NCBI GenBank assembly: GCA_902555585.1
Contig: CACDSY010000001.1
Coordinates: 62,001-126,000, forward strand
DNA length: 64,000 nt
Direction: 5' to 3'
From: an uncultured Pelagibacteraceae bacterium
GTDB taxonomy: Bacteria; Pseudomonadota; Alphaproteobacteria; Pelagibacterales; Pelagibacteraceae
Shown: positions 63,696 through 64,000 of the stretch, in pieces
Position numbering within the stretch: position 1 is the stretch's first letter
How the letters are laid out: every line of letters starts with the position of its first letter
The notes under the pieces: generated by a model
The model's input: the letters and a program-made list of their open reading frames with translations, nothing else
Database searches by the model: none
What the model was told of the DNA's origin: nothing
Position numbers and translations under genes: made by a program

Positions 63696-64000
63696 AATAA
63701 TAGGAATACAAGGTGATAAATTAGATAAAATTAACATATTATCTGACACATCAATATTTTTAGCTCATGAAGCTCAGAAACTAGGATATAACATATTTTA
63801 TTATACTCCTTCAAACTTATCCATTATCAAAAATAAAACATATGCAAATGGGATATTTGTAAAATTTAATTATGAAAAAAAAAAATTTTATAAAATTTAT
63901 AAAAAACAAAAAATTGATCTTGAAAATCTTAAATTTATTTTAATTAGGCAGGATCCTCCATTTAATTCAGAATATTTAATAACTACTCTTATTTTAGATG
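63685..64000 (+). CDS. gshB: Glutathione synthetase (3' end outside window)
   Basis: The frame opens at ATG 63685 and remains open to the window end (105 codons). It begins NKIIGIQGDKLDKINILSDT, with HEAQKLGYNIFYYTPSNL, and reaches FILIRQDPPFNSEYLITTL. This is the GshB N-terminal domain, whose MRKDPPFDMEYI-like motif is clear. It joins gamma-glutamylcysteine with glycine. It overlaps gshA by 11 bases. The ATP-grasp core lies beyond the window. Confidence 0.88.
   Translation, partial: MTNKIIGIQGDKLDKINILSDTSIFLAHEAQKLGYNIFYYTPSNLSIIKNKTYANGIFVKFNYEKKKFYKIYKKQKIDLENLKFILIRQDPPFNSEYLITTLILD

Overview
The window looks like a SAR11-clade (Pelagibacterales) alphaproteobacterium. The DNA is very A+T rich and the proteins are rich in Lys, Asn and Ile. 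Genes abut or overlap almost everywhere, and no gap between genes exceeds about 250 bases. The core gene orders are alphaproteobacterial: the SUF operon under an Rrf2/IscR regulator, NDUFA12-DUF2155, purM-purN beside DUF2066-hdaA, pepA/lptFGD-surA-pdxA-rsmA, rpsF-rpsR-rplI-dnaB and cvpA-purF. The assignment comes from these features only; no search was run. No rRNA, tRNA, CRISPR array, insertion sequence or prophage gene was seen.

Bases 1 to about 11,300 form an accessory-looking catabolic region. It holds an aldehyde dehydrogenase coupled to a HpcH/HpaI aldolase, and a PanB-fold protein that lacks the usual PanB metal ligands, coupled to a DUF1907 (C11orf54-like) metalloprotein. Next come a PanE-like ketoacid reductase, two adjacent Fe(II)/2-oxoglutarate-type oxygenases and a D-2-hydroxyacid dehydrogenase. 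The region ends with an inosose dehydratase (iolE), two Gfo/Idh/MocA oxidoreductases (one IolG-like) and an EamA exporter. Together they suggest uptake-independent processing of polyols, inositols or hydroxy-acids. The expected downstream iol genes (iolB, iolC, iolD) are not in view, and the route is unknown. This is the best candidate for undescribed biology in the window.

Bases 11,300 to 20,500 hold a YbaK-type deacylase, glnA without a neighbouring PII gene, and the operon iscR-sufB-sufC-sufD-sufS-sufU-sufT-sufA, with a recognisable IscR-type operator over its promoter. An alpha/beta hydrolase follows.

Bases 20,500 to 42,900 carry housekeeping genes: anmK, tyrS, a YhdP/AsmA-like giant protein, prfB read through a programmed +1 frameshift, a class A penicillin-binding protein, an RNase E that lacks its zinc-link, thiS-thiG, aroQ-accB-accC, DUF2155, NDUFA12, a free-standing NrdJ-tail protein, aspS, hdaA, DUF2066, purM-purN, ndk and pepA.

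Bases 42,900 to 64,000 carry the LPS export genes lptF-lptG-lptD with surA, pdxA and rsmA. The fatty-acid genes fabD-fabG-acpP and gmk run on the other strand. Then come the ribosomal protein/dnaB cluster and a long co-directional run: an RND/MMPL exporter, cvpA, purF, an HD-domain protein, a DUF255 thioredoxin-fold protein, gshA and the start of gshB.
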